64,000 nucleotides of DNA from Saccharopolyspora kobensis (GTDB lineage: Bacteria > Actinomycetota > Actinomycetes > Mycobacteriales > Pseudonocardiaceae): contig NZ_FNVB01000012.1 of the NCBI RefSeq assembly GCF_900108315.1, positions 1 through 64,000 on the forward strand, given 5' to 3'. Position numbers and translations under genes: made by a program. Under the pieces are notes generated by a model. It had not been told where the DNA came from. It worked only from the letters and a program-made list of their open reading frames with translations, and did not search any database. How positions within the stretch are numbered: position 1 is the first letter of the stretch; every line of letters begins with the position of its first letter. Below, in pieces: positions 25,244 through 34,082 of the stretch.

Positions 25244-26863
25244 CTACTGAGCCGCGCGCTTGGGCTCGCGCACCTCGGCGGGCGGGTGCGCTTCGGTGTG
25301 CTGCTTCGCCCAGGTGTAGTCGGGTTTTCCGCTGGGCGAGCGGGTGATCTCGTCGACCAGCCACAGGCTGCGCGGCACCTTGTAGCCGGCGATCGACTCC
25401 CGGACGTGCGCGTCGAGGTCGGCCAGCCCGGGCTTAGCACCGGGTCTCGCCTGCACCACGGCCGCGACCCGCTGGCCCAGCCGCTCGTCGGGCACTCCGA
25501 CGACCAGCACGTCGAAGACGTCCGGGTGGGACTTCAGCGCCGCCTCCACCTCTTCCGGGAAGACCTTCTCCCCACCGGTGTTGATGGACACCGAGCCGCG
25601 GCCCAGCATGGTCACCGTGCCGTCGTCCTCGATCCGGGCGTAGTCGCCGGGCACCACGTAGCGCGTGCCGTCGATCTCGACGAACACCTTCCGCGACTTC
25701 TCCTCGTCCTTGTAGTAGCCGAGCGGCACGTGCCCGCGGCGCGCCAGCCACCCCACCTCACCGGGCTCGGCGAAGGTGTTGTCGTCGCGGATGACGGTGG
25801 TGGAGGCGTCGGCGTTGACCCGCGGGCCGCCGGACTGCCCGCTGTCGCGGGTGACCACGCCGATGCCGCTGAACCCGGTCTCGGAGGAGCCGATGGAATC
25901 GGTGATGACCACGTTCGGCAGCTCGTCGAGGTACTGGCGCTGCACCGCGGGCGAGAACAGCGCCGCGCTGCTGGAGATGGCCAGCAGCGAGGAGGCGTCG
26001 TAGCCGCCGTCGCGGTAGGCCTCGATGAGCGGCCGGGCCATCGCGTCGCCGACGATCGCCAGCACGTTGACCTTCTCCCGCTCGATGGCCCGCCACACCT
26101 CGTGGGCGTCGAACTGCGGCACGAACACCACGGAGCTGCACGCGAAGAGGTTGCCGAAGCTGGCCCACTGCGCGGCGCCGTGGATGAACGGAGCCGCCGG
26201 AAGCCTCGTGAGGCCACCGCTTTCGGCACCGGCGCGCGCCTGCTGCCACTCGTCGCGCATCGCTTCACCGGTCATGAAGTCGATGCCGCCGCCCAGCACC
26301 CGCCACACGTCCTCGTGCCGCCACATCACGCCTTTCGGCATGCCGGTGGTGCCGCCGGTGTAGAGCAGGTACAGGTCGTCGGAGCTGCGCGCCGGGAAGT
26401 CCCGCTCACCGGAATGGCCGGACAGCGCGGATTCGTACTCGGTCCCGCCGTGCTCGAGGTCCGTGCCGTCCTCGATCACCAGGACCTCGCGCAATCCCGG
26501 GAACTCCGGGCGGATCTGCGCGACGTTGTCGCTGTAGCGGCGCTCGTGCACCAGCGCCGCCAGGTCGGCGTTGTCGAAGATGTACCGCAGTTCCGCCGGC
26601 ACGTAGCGGAAGTTGATGTTGATCGGTACGGCGCGGATCTTGTAGGCCGCCAGCATGGCCTCCAGCGCCTCGATCCCGTTGCGGGAGTAGATCCCGATGT
26701 GCGAGCCGCGCCCGAGTCCACGAGCGGTGTAGTGGTGCGCCAGCTGGTTGACCCGCCGGTCCAGCTGCCCGAAGGTGAGCCGTTGCTCGCCGCAGACCAC
26801 GGCGGCGCGATCTGGCGTCAGATCGACGGCGTGCTCGAAAAGATCTGCGATGTTGTACGCCAC
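25244..26863 (-). CDS. fadD19: Steroid-24-oyl-CoA/side-chain acyl-CoA synthetase FadD19
   Basis: This 539-residue AMP-forming ligase opens AYNIADLFEHAVDLTPDRAA. It has LYTGGTTGMPKGVMWRHEDV (P-loop), DSIGSSETGFSG, GRGSVSINTGGEKVFPEEVE and the C-terminal GKPDYTWAK. Long stretches agree with mycobacterial FadD19, which activates C27/C24 steroid side-chain acids. The start is GTG 26863; a KstR operator begins only 12 nt upstream, so the transcript leader must be very short or absent. It is divergent from echA19, as in M. tuberculosis (Rv3515c/Rv3516). Confidence 0.95.
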   Translation of the reverse strand: MAYNIADLFEHAVDLTPDRAAVVCGEQRLTFGQLDRRVNQLAHHYTARGLGRGSHIGIYSRNGIEALEAMLAAYKIRAVPININFRYVPAELRYIFDNADLAALVHERRYSDNVAQIRPEFPGLREVLVIEDGTDLEHGGTEYESALSGHSGERDFPARSSDDLYLLYTGGTTGMPKGVMWRHEDVWRVLGGGIDFMTGEAMRDEWQQARAGAESGGLTRLPAAPFIHGAAQWASFGNLFACSSVVFVPQFDAHEVWRAIEREKVNVLAIVGDAMARPLIEAYRDGGYDASSLLAISSSAALFSPAVQRQYLDELPNVVITDSIGSSETGFSGIGVVTRDSGQSGGPRVNADASTTVIRDDNTFAEPGEVGWLARRGHVPLGYYKDEEKSRKVFVEIDGTRYVVPGDYARIEDDGTVTMLGRGSVSINTGGEKVFPEEVEAALKSHPDVFDVLVVGVPDERLGQRVAAVVQARPGAKPGLADLDAHVRESIAGYKVPRSLWLVDEITRSPSGKPDYTWAKQHTEAHPPAEVREPKRAAQ

Positions 26864-26874
26864 CCTGAAGAAAG

Positions 26875-26888
26875 TAGAACGTGTTATC
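26875..26888. promoter_or_regulatory. KstR-type operator (TAGAACGTGTTATC)
   Basis: It matches TNNAACNNGTTNNA except the final base. It lies 12 nt upstream of fadD19 in the fadD19-echA19 divergent gap. Confidence 0.8.
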
Positions 26889-26897
26889 GTCCCGGGC

Positions 26898-26911
26898 AAG
26901 AACCCGTTCGA
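26898..26911. promoter_or_regulatory. Second, weaker KstR-type half-match (AAGAACCCGTTCGA)
   Basis: The AACNNGTT core is intact and the right end matches; the leading T is replaced. Ten nucleotides separate it from the stronger site. It may serve echA19, whose start is 98 nt away. Confidence 0.5.
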
Positions 26912-27008
26912 GCCCAACCGGATTTCGACTCCGATGCCGGGCTCCTTGGACGATCCAGAACCGCTTTCCCCTTGACAGCAAGGCCATCCGCCGAGTGGAG
27001 GGTTTCCC

Positions 27009-27803
27009 ATGACGTCGAGCGCCGAAGCACCCCACTGCCTGGTCGAGCGCCGCGGGCCGGTGCTCGTGGTGACGATGAACCGGCCCGAAGCGCGAAATGC
27101 GCTGTCCGGCCCGATGTTGCAGATCATGCGAGAAGCGTGGGACGAAGTGGACCGCGACGACGAGATCCGCGCCTGCATCCTGACCGGCGCCGGAGGCGCG
27201 TTCTGCGCGGGCGCGGACCTCAAGGCGATGACGCAGTCCCACCCCGGCGACACCACGCGCGGCATGGACATGTCGGTGATCGAGCCGCTGCTCAAGGGCC
27301 GCAGGCTGACCAAACCGCTGATCGCGGCGGTGGAAGGCCCGGCGATCGCGGGCGGCACCGAGATCCTGCAGGCCACCGACATCCGGGTGGCCGGCGAGAG
27401 CGCCCGCTTCGGCGTCTCCGAAGCACGCTGGGGCCTGTTCCCGCTCGGCGGCTCGGCCGTCCGCCTGCCGCGCCAGATCCCGTACACCGTCGCCGCGGAC
27501 ATCCTGCTGACCGGCAGGCACATCCGCGCCGCGGAGGCCAAGGAGATCGGCTTGATCGGTCACGTCGTCCCCGACGGCCAAGCGCTCACCAAGGCCCTCG
27601 AACTGGCCGGGCTGATCGCCGCCAACGGCCCGCTGGCCGTGCAGGCGATCCTCCGCACCATGCGTGAAACGGAAGGCATGCCGGAGAACGACGCGTTCAA
27701 AGTGGACGCACGGCTCGGCATGGAGGTGTTCACCAGCGAGGACGCCAAAGAAGGCCCCAGGGCCTTCGCCGAGAAGCGCACCCCGAACTTCCGCGCTCGC
27801 TGA
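27009..27803 (+). CDS. echA19: Steroid side-chain enoyl-CoA hydratase EchA19
   Basis: This 264-residue crotonase-fold protein has MNRPEARNALSG, the oxyanion loop AGGAFCAGADLKAM, VEGPAIAGGTEILQATDIRV and GHVVPDGQALTKALELA. The C-terminal part EDAKEGPRAFAEKRTPNF is nearly identical to what I recall of EchA19 (Rv3516). It hydrates the alpha,beta-unsaturated steroid side-chain CoA ester. It is divergent from fadD19 with KstR-type sites between, and ends 6 nt before a strong hairpin. Confidence 0.95.
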   Translation: MTSSAEAPHCLVERRGPVLVVTMNRPEARNALSGPMLQIMREAWDEVDRDDEIRACILTGAGGAFCAGADLKAMTQSHPGDTTRGMDMSVIEPLLKGRRLTKPLIAAVEGPAIAGGTEILQATDIRVAGESARFGVSEARWGLFPLGGSAVRLPRQIPYTVAADILLTGRHIRAAEAKEIGLIGHVVPDGQALTKALELAGLIAANGPLAVQAILRTMRETEGMPENDAFKVDARLGMEVFTSEDAKEGPRAFAEKRTPNFRAR

Positions 27804-27809
27804 AACCCA

Positions 27810-27848
27810 GCGGTGAAGGGCACCTTCCAGCAAGGTGCCCTTCACCGC
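27810..27848. terminator. 17-bp perfect hairpin, GGTGAAGGG type, between convergent genes
   Basis: Arms GCGGTGAAGGGCACCTT and its complement flank a 5-nt loop, between echA19 and the acyl-CoA synthetase end at 27851. Similar hairpins occur at 35484-35523 and 54516-54569. It is probably a bidirectional terminator. Confidence 0.85.
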
Positions 27849-27850
27849 GT

Positions 27851-29401
27851 TCAGATCGCGCGTTCCCGATCGGCCCAGTACGGGGCGCGGAGCTTGCGCT
27901 TGTAGAGCTTGCCGTTGGGGTCCCTGGGGAGTTCATCGATGAAGTCGATGGTGCGGGGCGTCTTGAACTTCGCCAGTCGATCCCGGGCGTAGGCGAGGAG
28001 TTCGGCCGCCAGCTCGTCGCCGGGCGAGGTGCCTTCGGCGGGTTGCACGACGGCCTTGACCTCCTCGCCCCAGTCCTCGTTCGGGACGCCGAACACCGCC
28101 ACGTCGGCGACCTTCGGGTGCACCGACAGGGCGTTCTCGATCTCCGCCGGGTAGATGTTCACGCCACCGGAGATGATCATGTCGCTCTTGCGGTCGCACA
28201 GGTACAGGTAGCCGTCGGAGTCGAGGTAGCCGACGTCACCGAGGGTGAACAGGTCGCCGACGCGCGCCTGCTCGGTCTTGCGCGAATCCCGGTGGTACTC
28301 GAAGGTCGAGGCGCCCATCCGCATGTACACCGTGCCGATCTCGTCCGGCGGCAGCTCCGCACCGTCGTCGCCGAGCACCTTGACGGTCGAGCCCGGCCAC
28401 GGCTTGCCCACCGATCCCGGCTTCCGCAGCCACTCCTCGGCGCCGATCGCGGTGCCACCGCCCTCGGTCGCGGCGTAGTACTCGATCACCACCGGGCCCC
28501 ACCACTCCAGCATCGCCCGCTTGACCTCCAGCGGGCACGGCGCGGCACCGTGGATCGCCGCGCGCATCGACGAGACGTCGTAGCGCTGCCGCACCTCCGG
28601 CGGCAGCGCCAGGAGCCGGTGGAACTGGGTGGGCACCATGTGCGTGTGCGTCACCCGGTGCCGCTCGATCAGCCGGAGCATCTCGGCCGGTTCCCAGCGG
28701 TCCATCAGCACCGCGGTGTGCCCCAGCTGGATGGAGTGGGTGACGAAGTTGAGCACCGCCGTGTGGTAGAGCGGCGAGCAGCACAGGTGCACGTGCCCGT
28801 CGAAGGGTTCGAGCCCGAAGATGCCGAAGAACCAGGTCGCGGCGGCGGGCACCACGTCGGGATCGGCACCGGTCAGCGGTCGCCGGACGCCCTTGGGGCG
28901 CCCGGTGGTGCCGGAGGTGTAGAGCATCGGCGAGCCCGCGGTGCGCACGTCCGGCCGCTTCGCCGGCTCCTGCGCGCCGAGCTGCGACAACTGCTGGAAC
29001 CCGGGAACCTCGCCCACTGCGAAGCGCGCCGATGCGGGCAGCCCGCTGCGCGCGGCGGCGTCGGAGGCGGCTCCGGCGAATCGCTCGTGCGCGATGAACG
29101 CCTTCGCGCCGCTGTCCTCGATCAGGTAGGCGACCTCGGGGCCCACCAGGTGCCAGTTCACGGTCACCGCGTACAGGCCGCACTGCAGCGCGGCGAAGTA
29201 GGCGGCCAGCAGGTCCGGGCCGTTCGGCAGCATCAGCACCACGCTGTCGCCGACGTCGAGCCCCATGCCCTGCAACCCGCGGCCGTAGCGGTCCGCCGCG
29301 GCGGCGAGCTCTGCGTAGGAGACCGAACTGCCGTCGGGGGCGATCACGGCGGTGCGGTCCGGTTCTTGCTCTGCGATCTTCCACAGCCCGATGTCGGACA
29401 C
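27851..29401 (-). CDS. AMP-dependent acyl-CoA synthetase (unassigned FadD)
   Basis: This 516-residue ligase has P-loop LYTSGTTGRPKGVRRP, IEYYAATEGGGTAIGAEEW, GDVGYLDSDGYLYLCDRKSD with MIISGGVNIYPAEIE, and catalytic-lysine region DPNGKLYKRKLR. It starts at GTG 29401 with AGGAG upstream. A KstR-type operator 46 nt upstream places it in the sterol regulon. It is neither FadD17- nor FadD19-like in detail (FadD19 is encoded nearby) and FadD3 is expected to be more divergent, so the exact acid it activates is unknown. Confidence 0.88.
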   Translation of the reverse strand: MSDIGLWKIAEQEPDRTAVIAPDGSSVSYAELAAAADRYGRGLQGMGLDVGDSVVLMLPNGPDLLAAYFAALQCGLYAVTVNWHLVGPEVAYLIEDSGAKAFIAHERFAGAASDAAARSGLPASARFAVGEVPGFQQLSQLGAQEPAKRPDVRTAGSPMLYTSGTTGRPKGVRRPLTGADPDVVPAAATWFFGIFGLEPFDGHVHLCCSPLYHTAVLNFVTHSIQLGHTAVLMDRWEPAEMLRLIERHRVTHTHMVPTQFHRLLALPPEVRQRYDVSSMRAAIHGAAPCPLEVKRAMLEWWGPVVIEYYAATEGGGTAIGAEEWLRKPGSVGKPWPGSTVKVLGDDGAELPPDEIGTVYMRMGASTFEYHRDSRKTEQARVGDLFTLGDVGYLDSDGYLYLCDRKSDMIISGGVNIYPAEIENALSVHPKVADVAVFGVPNEDWGEEVKAVVQPAEGTSPGDELAAELLAYARDRLAKFKTPRTIDFIDELPRDPNGKLYKRKLRAPYWADRERAI

Positions 29402-29446
29402 GGCGGACTCCTGTCAACGGCGGGAATCGGAAAGCTCCCGCGAATC

Positions 29447-29460
29447 TAGAACCTGTTCCA
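29447..29460. promoter_or_regulatory. KstR-type operator (TAGAACCTGTTCCA)
   Basis: Full match to TNNAACNNGTTNNA, 46 nt upstream of the acyl-CoA synthetase start at 29401. The rest of the 284-nt gap to 29685 shows no gene or further dyad that I can support. Confidence 0.85.
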
Positions 29461-29685
29461 CCACATCGGCAAGGCCCGGCCGCAATCACCGTTCAGTCCA
29501 CTGAGGACTCCGAGTGCGGCGAAACCGGTCGGCGTCGGGGTGAAACCGCAGGCGTCGGAGCAGAACGGCTCCAGGCCACCGTCGAAGTCGAGCGGGCGGT
29601 GGTCGAACACCTCGGCCTGCAGTGCGCTGACAGCTTCGTCGGCGAACTCACCGCGCCACTCGCAGCTGATCGCGGTGCGAGGCCA

Positions 29686-30732
29686 TCAGCCACCACCGAG
29701 GCCCAGCGCGGTCGACACGCGCCGGATGTGGTCGACGGAGCGGCAGCCGACCAGCAGCGTGTCCACCCCGGACTTCTCCCACTCCGCCACTCGCGCCCGC
29801 ACGGTCTCCGCGTCGCCGATGACCGCCACGTCGTCGACCATCTCGTCCGGCACCGCGGCCACCGCCTCCTCGCGCCGGCCATCGCCGTACAGCCGCAGCA
29901 CGTCGTCGACGACCTCGCCGTAGTCCATCCGGCGGAACAGCTCGGCGTGGAAGTTCATCCCGGGCGCGCCCATCCCGCCGATGTAGAGCGCGAGCGAGGG
30001 CTTCAGCTTCGCCCGCTCGGCGGCCGGATCGTCGGTGACGACCACCTGGCAGCTGGCGGCGACCTCGAAGTCCGCGCGACCGCGCCGCGCTCCCGGCCGG
30101 GCGAAGCCCTCCGCCAGCCAGTCCTCGTACATCCCGGCGACGCGCGGCGAGTAGTACACCGCGATCCACCCGTCGGCGATCTCGGCCGTCTGCGCCACGT
30201 TGCGCGGGCCTTCGGCGCCCAGCCAGATCGGCAGGTCGGCGCGCAGCGGGTGGGTGATCGGGCGCAGCGACTTGCCCAGCCCGATCGATCCCGGCCCGTC
30301 GTAGGGCAACCGGTAGTGCGCGCCCTCGTTGCGCACCGGCGCCTCGCGAGCCAGCACCTGCCGCACGATCGAGACGTATTCCCTGGTCCGCGCAAGGGGT
30401 TTCGCGAACGGCGTGCCGTACCAGCCCTCCACCACCTGCGGCCCGGACACGCCGAGCCCGAGCACGCAGCGGCCGCCCGAGAGGTGGTCCAGCGTCAGCG
30501 CGTGCATCGCGCACGACGCCGGGGTACGCGCGGCGACCTGCGCCACCGAAGTGCCCAGCCGCACGCGGCTGGTCCGCGAGCCCCACCAGGCCAGCGGGGT
30601 GAAGGCGTCCGATCCCCAGGATTCCGCGGCGAAGACCGAGTCGAACCCGGCACTCTCGGCACCGAGAACGAGTTCCTCCGCGTTCGGCGGCGGCGCCGCT
30701 CCCCAGTAGCCGAGCTGAAGTCCGATCCTCAT
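29686..30732 (-). CDS. LLM-class F420-dependent oxidoreductase (Rv3520c-like)
   Basis: This 348-residue luciferase-like TIM barrel has MRIGLQLGYWG, FDSVFAAESWGSDAFTPLAW, LDHLSGGRCVLGLGVSGPQV and WLGAEGPRNVAQTAEIADGW. It matches the Rv3520c group in length and gene context (next to the DUF35 protein, ltp4 and ltp3). Relatives use deazaflavin F420 for hydride transfer; the sterol substrate is not established. ATG 30732 begins the first beta strand. It is divergent from the gene at 30821 with one KstR-type site between. Confidence 0.88.
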   Translation of the reverse strand: MRIGLQLGYWGAAPPPNAEELVLGAESAGFDSVFAAESWGSDAFTPLAWWGSRTSRVRLGTSVAQVAARTPASCAMHALTLDHLSGGRCVLGLGVSGPQVVEGWYGTPFAKPLARTREYVSIVRQVLAREAPVRNEGAHYRLPYDGPGSIGLGKSLRPITHPLRADLPIWLGAEGPRNVAQTAEIADGWIAVYYSPRVAGMYEDWLAEGFARPGARRGRADFEVAASCQVVVTDDPAAERAKLKPSLALYIGGMGAPGMNFHAELFRRMDYGEVVDDVLRLYGDGRREEAVAAVPDEMVDDVAVIGDAETVRARVAEWEKSGVDTLLVGCRSVDHIRRVSTALGLGGG

Positions 30733-30797
30733 CAGCGATCCTCCTCCTCGCGACGGAACCACCGGCGCCCATCCTGCCCGCATGTTGCCCCAAAATC

Positions 30798-30811
30798 GAG
30801 AACATGTTTCA
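30798..30811. promoter_or_regulatory. KstR-type operator (GAGAACATGTTTCA)
   Basis: It matches the KstR consensus except the first base. It is shared by the divergent LLM gene and the DUF35 gene and lies 9 nt before the latter's GTG, implying a near-leaderless transcript. Confidence 0.75.
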
Positions 30812-30820
30812 CTGCGAAAC

Positions 30821-31777
30821 GTGACTGGGCTCTCCGAACCACTCAGCGCACCGCTCGAAGTCGGCTTCGACTACACCCGCTCCCTCGGACCGGTTCACCG
30901 CCGGTTCGCCACCGAACTGCGCGGCCGCCGCATCGTCGGCGTGCGCGGCAGCGACGGCCGGGTGCACGTGCCACCGGTCGAGTACGACCCGGACACCGCC
31001 GCCGCGCTCGACGAGTTCGTCCCGGTCGGCACCCGGGGCACCGTGCTCAGCTGGTCGTGGATGCCGCGCCCGCTGGAAGGCCAGCCGCTGGCGCACCCGT
31101 TCGCCTGGGCGCTGGTGCAGCTCGACGGCGCGGACACCCCGATGCTGCACGCGCTCGACGCCGGTTCGCCCGACGCCGTGCGCACCGGAATGCGGGTGCA
31201 GGTCCGGTGGGCTGCCGAGCTGGGCAACGGCATCCGCGACATCGCCTGCTTCGAGCCGGTCGGCCAATCCCCCGCCGCGCCGCTGGAGGATCCCGAACCG
31301 GTCTCCATGATCACCGCGCCGGTCCACCTGCACTACCAGCACTCGGCCTCCCCGGAGGAGAGCCGCTACCTGCGCGGGCTCGCCGAAGGACGGCTGCTCG
31401 GCCAGCGCTGCCCGCAGTGCCGGAAGGTCTACATCCCGCCGCGCGGCGCCTGCCCCACCGACGGCGTGCCCACCGAGGAGGAGGTGGAGCTGCCCGACAC
31501 CGGCATCGTGACCACCTTCTGCATCGTCAACGTGCCGTTCCTGGGCCAGCGGATCCCGCCGCCGTACGTGTCGGCCTACGTCCTGCTCGACGGCGCCGAC
31601 ATCGCCTTCCTGCACCTGGTGCTGGGCTGCGACGCGGCGGACGTGCGGATGGGCATGCGGGTGCGCGCGGAGTGGAAGCCCCGCGAGGAGTGGGGCTACA
31701 CGCTGCAGAACATCGACCACTTCCGCCCCACCGGCGAGCCCGACGCCTCCTTCGAGACCTACGCCCAACACCTCTAG
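30821..31777 (+). CDS. DUF35 OB-fold protein of the sterol regulon (Rv3521-like)
   Basis: This protein of about 318 residues carries a duplicated OB-type nucleic-acid-like fold. The C-terminal half has a rubredoxin-like zinc knuckle CPQCRKVYIPPRGACP and the DUF35 segment GIVTTFCIVNVPFLGQRIPPPYVSAYVLLDG (about residues 190-260). The N-terminal half (PLEVGFDYTRSLGPVHRRFA, then GTVLSWSWMPRPLEG) repeats the OB fold without cysteines. DUF35 proteins dock on thiolase-like SCP2 enzymes, as in ChsH2-Ltp2, and here the next genes are ltp4 and ltp3. GTG 30821 is chosen since an earlier ATG would put the operator inside the gene. Confidence 0.85.
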   Translation: MTGLSEPLSAPLEVGFDYTRSLGPVHRRFATELRGRRIVGVRGSDGRVHVPPVEYDPDTAAALDEFVPVGTRGTVLSWSWMPRPLEGQPLAHPFAWALVQLDGADTPMLHALDAGSPDAVRTGMRVQVRWAAELGNGIRDIACFEPVGQSPAAPLEDPEPVSMITAPVHLHYQHSASPEESRYLRGLAEGRLLGQRCPQCRKVYIPPRGACPTDGVPTEEEVELPDTGIVTTFCIVNVPFLGQRIPPPYVSAYVLLDGADIAFLHLVLGCDAADVRMGMRVRAEWKPREEWGYTLQNIDHFRPTGEPDASFETYAQHL

Positions 31778-31872
31778 GCCGACCATCACCCGGGTGAACG
31801 CCGGTTTCCCGCGAAATCGACGCCCCGCCCGGGTCGGCCCGCTGCGACAACCGAAACGCCGAGGAGTGCACC

Positions 31873-32922
31873 GTGGCAGACGTAGCGGTCGTCGGGTTCG
31901 CGCAGGCACCGAACGTGCGCGCCACCCACGGCACCACCAACGGGGTCGAGATGCTGGTCCCGATCTTCCGTGAAGTGCTCGACAGCACCCGGTTGCGCAC
32001 CGAGGACATCGGCTTCTGGTGCTCGGGGTCGTCGGACTACCTGGCGGGGCGGGCGTTCTCGTTCATCGCCGCGGTGGACGCCATCGGCGCCTTCCCGCCG
32101 ATCAACGAGTCGCACGTGGAGATGGACGCCGCGTGGGCGCTGTACGAGGCCTGGGTGAAGATCCGCACCGGCGAGGTCGACACCGCGCTGGTCTACGGCT
32201 TCGGCAAGTCCTCGGCCGGCGACCTGCGCCGCACCCTCGCCCTGCAGCTCGACCCGTACACCGCGGCCCCGCTGTGGCCGGACTCGGTGAGCATCGCCGG
32301 GCTCCAGGCCCGGCTCGGCCTGGACGCCGGCGAGTGGACCGAGCAGGACATGGCCGAGGTCGCCGCCCGCAGCCGCGCCGCCGCCGGGCCCGGCGCCCAG
32401 ATCTCGGGCCAGGTGGCAGCGGCCGACCTGCTCGCCGAGCCCTACCTCGCCGACCCGCTGCGCAAGCACGACTGCGCGCCGATCACCGACGGCGCCGCCG
32501 TGGTCGTGCTCGCGAGCGCCGACCGGGCGCGCGAACTGCACGAACGTCCGGCGTGGATCACCGGCCTGGAGCACCGGATCGAATCCGGCAGCATCGGCGC
32601 CCGCGACCTGCTCCGGTCGCCGTCGACCACCGCCGCCGCCGAGGCCGCCGGGGCCGGCGACGTCGAGGTGGCCGAGCTGCACGCGCCGTTCACCCACCAG
32701 GAGATCGTGCTGCGCCGGGCGATCGGGCTCGGCGAGGACGTGGCGATCAACCCCTCGGGCGGCCCGCTGTGCGGCAACCCGATGTTCTCCGCCGGGCTCT
32801 CGCGCATCGGTGAAGCCGCTTCCCGCGTGATGTCCGGTGCGGCGCGGCGGGTGCTGGCGCACGCCACCAGCGGGCCCGCGCTGCAGCAGAACCTGGTCTG
32901 CGTGATGGAGGGAAGGTCCTGA
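31873..32922 (+). CDS. ltp4: SCP2/thiolase-like protein Ltp4 (Rv3522-like)
   Basis: This 349-residue thiolase-fold protein has VGFAQAPNVRATHGTTNGVE, FWCSGSSDYLAGRAFSF and ESHVEMDAAWALYEAWVKIR. The C-terminal half has DVEVAELHAPFTHQEIVLRR and INPSGGPLCGNPMFSAGLSR. It lacks a classical thiolase Cys-His-Cys set in the usual places, as expected for the lipid-transfer/aldolase branch. GTG 31873 follows GAGGAG. Its neighbours (DUF35 protein before, ltp3 overlapping after) match Rv3521-Rv3523. The predicted role is half of a steroid-CoA aldolase-type complex; the reaction is unproven. Confidence 0.88.
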   Translation: MADVAVVGFAQAPNVRATHGTTNGVEMLVPIFREVLDSTRLRTEDIGFWCSGSSDYLAGRAFSFIAAVDAIGAFPPINESHVEMDAAWALYEAWVKIRTGEVDTALVYGFGKSSAGDLRRTLALQLDPYTAAPLWPDSVSIAGLQARLGLDAGEWTEQDMAEVAARSRAAAGPGAQISGQVAAADLLAEPYLADPLRKHDCAPITDGAAVVVLASADRARELHERPAWITGLEHRIESGSIGARDLLRSPSTTAAAEAAGAGDVEVAELHAPFTHQEIVLRRAIGLGEDVAINPSGGPLCGNPMFSAGLSRIGEAASRVMSGAARRVLAHATSGPALQQNLVCVMEGRS

Positions 32923-34082
32923 TGGGCAAGCGGTTGGCGGCGGTCATCGGGACCGGCCAGACGCACCACACCAGCAAGCGCCTCGACGTCTCGATCGCCG
33001 GGCTGTGCCGGGAAGCCGCCGAGCGCGCGCTGGCCGACGCCGGGCTGGACTGGCCGGACGTCGACGCCGTCGTGGTCGGCAAGGCGCCCGATCTGTTCGA
33101 AGGCGTCATGATGCCCGAGCTGCACCTGGCGGATGCCCTGGGCGCGACGGGAAAGCCGATGATCCGGGTGCACACCGCCGGATCGGTCGGCGGCTCCACG
33201 GCCAACGTCGCGGCGAGCCTGGTGCAGGGCGGCGTGCACCGGCGGGTGCTGGCGGTGGCCTTCGAGAAGCAGTCCGAGTCCAACGCGATGTGGGCGCTGT
33301 CGATCCTGCCGCCGTTCAGCATGCCGGTCGGCGCGGGCGCGGGCGGCTACTTCGCGCCGCACGTGCGCTCCTACATCCGCCGCTCCGGCGCGCCCGAGCA
33401 CATCGGCGCGATGGTGGCGGTGAAGGACCGCCGCAACGGCGCGCGGAACCCGTACGCGCACCTCAAGCAGCCCGACATCACGCTGGAGTCGGTGCTGGCC
33501 TCGCAGGTGCTGTGGGACCCGATCCGCTACGACGAGACGTGCCCGTCCTCCGACGGCGCGTGCGCGGTGGTCATCGGCGACGAGAGCGCGGCGGGTGGTT
33601 CCGCGGCCTGGATCCACGCGACCGCGATGCGCACCGAGCCGACCACCTTCGCCGGGCGCGACCAGGTGAACCCGCAGGCCGGGCGGGACGCCGCGGCGGC
33701 GCTGTGGCGGGAGGCGGGCATCACCGATCCGCTGTCCGAAGTGGACGCCGCCGAGATCTACGTGCCGTTCTCCTGGTTCGAGCCGATGTGGCTGGAGAAC
33801 CTCGGCTTCGCCGCCGAGGGCGAGGGCTGGAAGATCACCGAATCCGGTGACACCGCGCTCGGCGGGCGGCTGCCGGTGAACCCCTCCGGCGGCGTGCTGT
33901 CCTCCAACCCGATCGGCGCTTCCGGCATGCTGCGCTTCGCCGAGGCCGCGATGCAGGTCACCGGCAAGGCGGGCGAGCACCAGGTGGACGGTGCGCGCAC
34001 CGCGCTGGGCCACGCCTACGGCGGCGGCTCCCAGTACTTCTCGATGTGGGTGGTCGGCACCCGGAAACCGGGGGAACGATGA
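32922..34082 (+). CDS. ltp3: SCP2/thiolase-like protein Ltp3 (Rv3523-like)
   Basis: This 386-residue thiolase-fold protein has VIGTGQTHHTSKRLDVSIAG, HTAGSVGGSTANVAASLVQG, DAAEIYVPFSWFEPMWLENL, VNPSGGVLSSNPIGASGMLR and GHAYGGGSQYFSMWVVG. It shares one base with the ltp4 stop and overlaps the following LLM gene as ATGA. It probably pairs with Ltp4. Residues corresponding to a claisen-thiolase active cysteine are not evident, so carbon-carbon lyase activity of the Ltp2 kind is more likely than thiolysis. Confidence 0.88.
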   Translation: MGKRLAAVIGTGQTHHTSKRLDVSIAGLCREAAERALADAGLDWPDVDAVVVGKAPDLFEGVMMPELHLADALGATGKPMIRVHTAGSVGGSTANVAASLVQGGVHRRVLAVAFEKQSESNAMWALSILPPFSMPVGAGAGGYFAPHVRSYIRRSGAPEHIGAMVAVKDRRNGARNPYAHLKQPDITLESVLASQVLWDPIRYDETCPSSDGACAVVIGDESAAGGSAAWIHATAMRTEPTTFAGRDQVNPQAGRDAAAALWREAGITDPLSEVDAAEIYVPFSWFEPMWLENLGFAAEGEGWKITESGDTALGGRLPVNPSGGVLSSNPIGASGMLRFAEAAMQVTGKAGEHQVDGARTALGHAYGGGSQYFSMWVVGTRKPGER

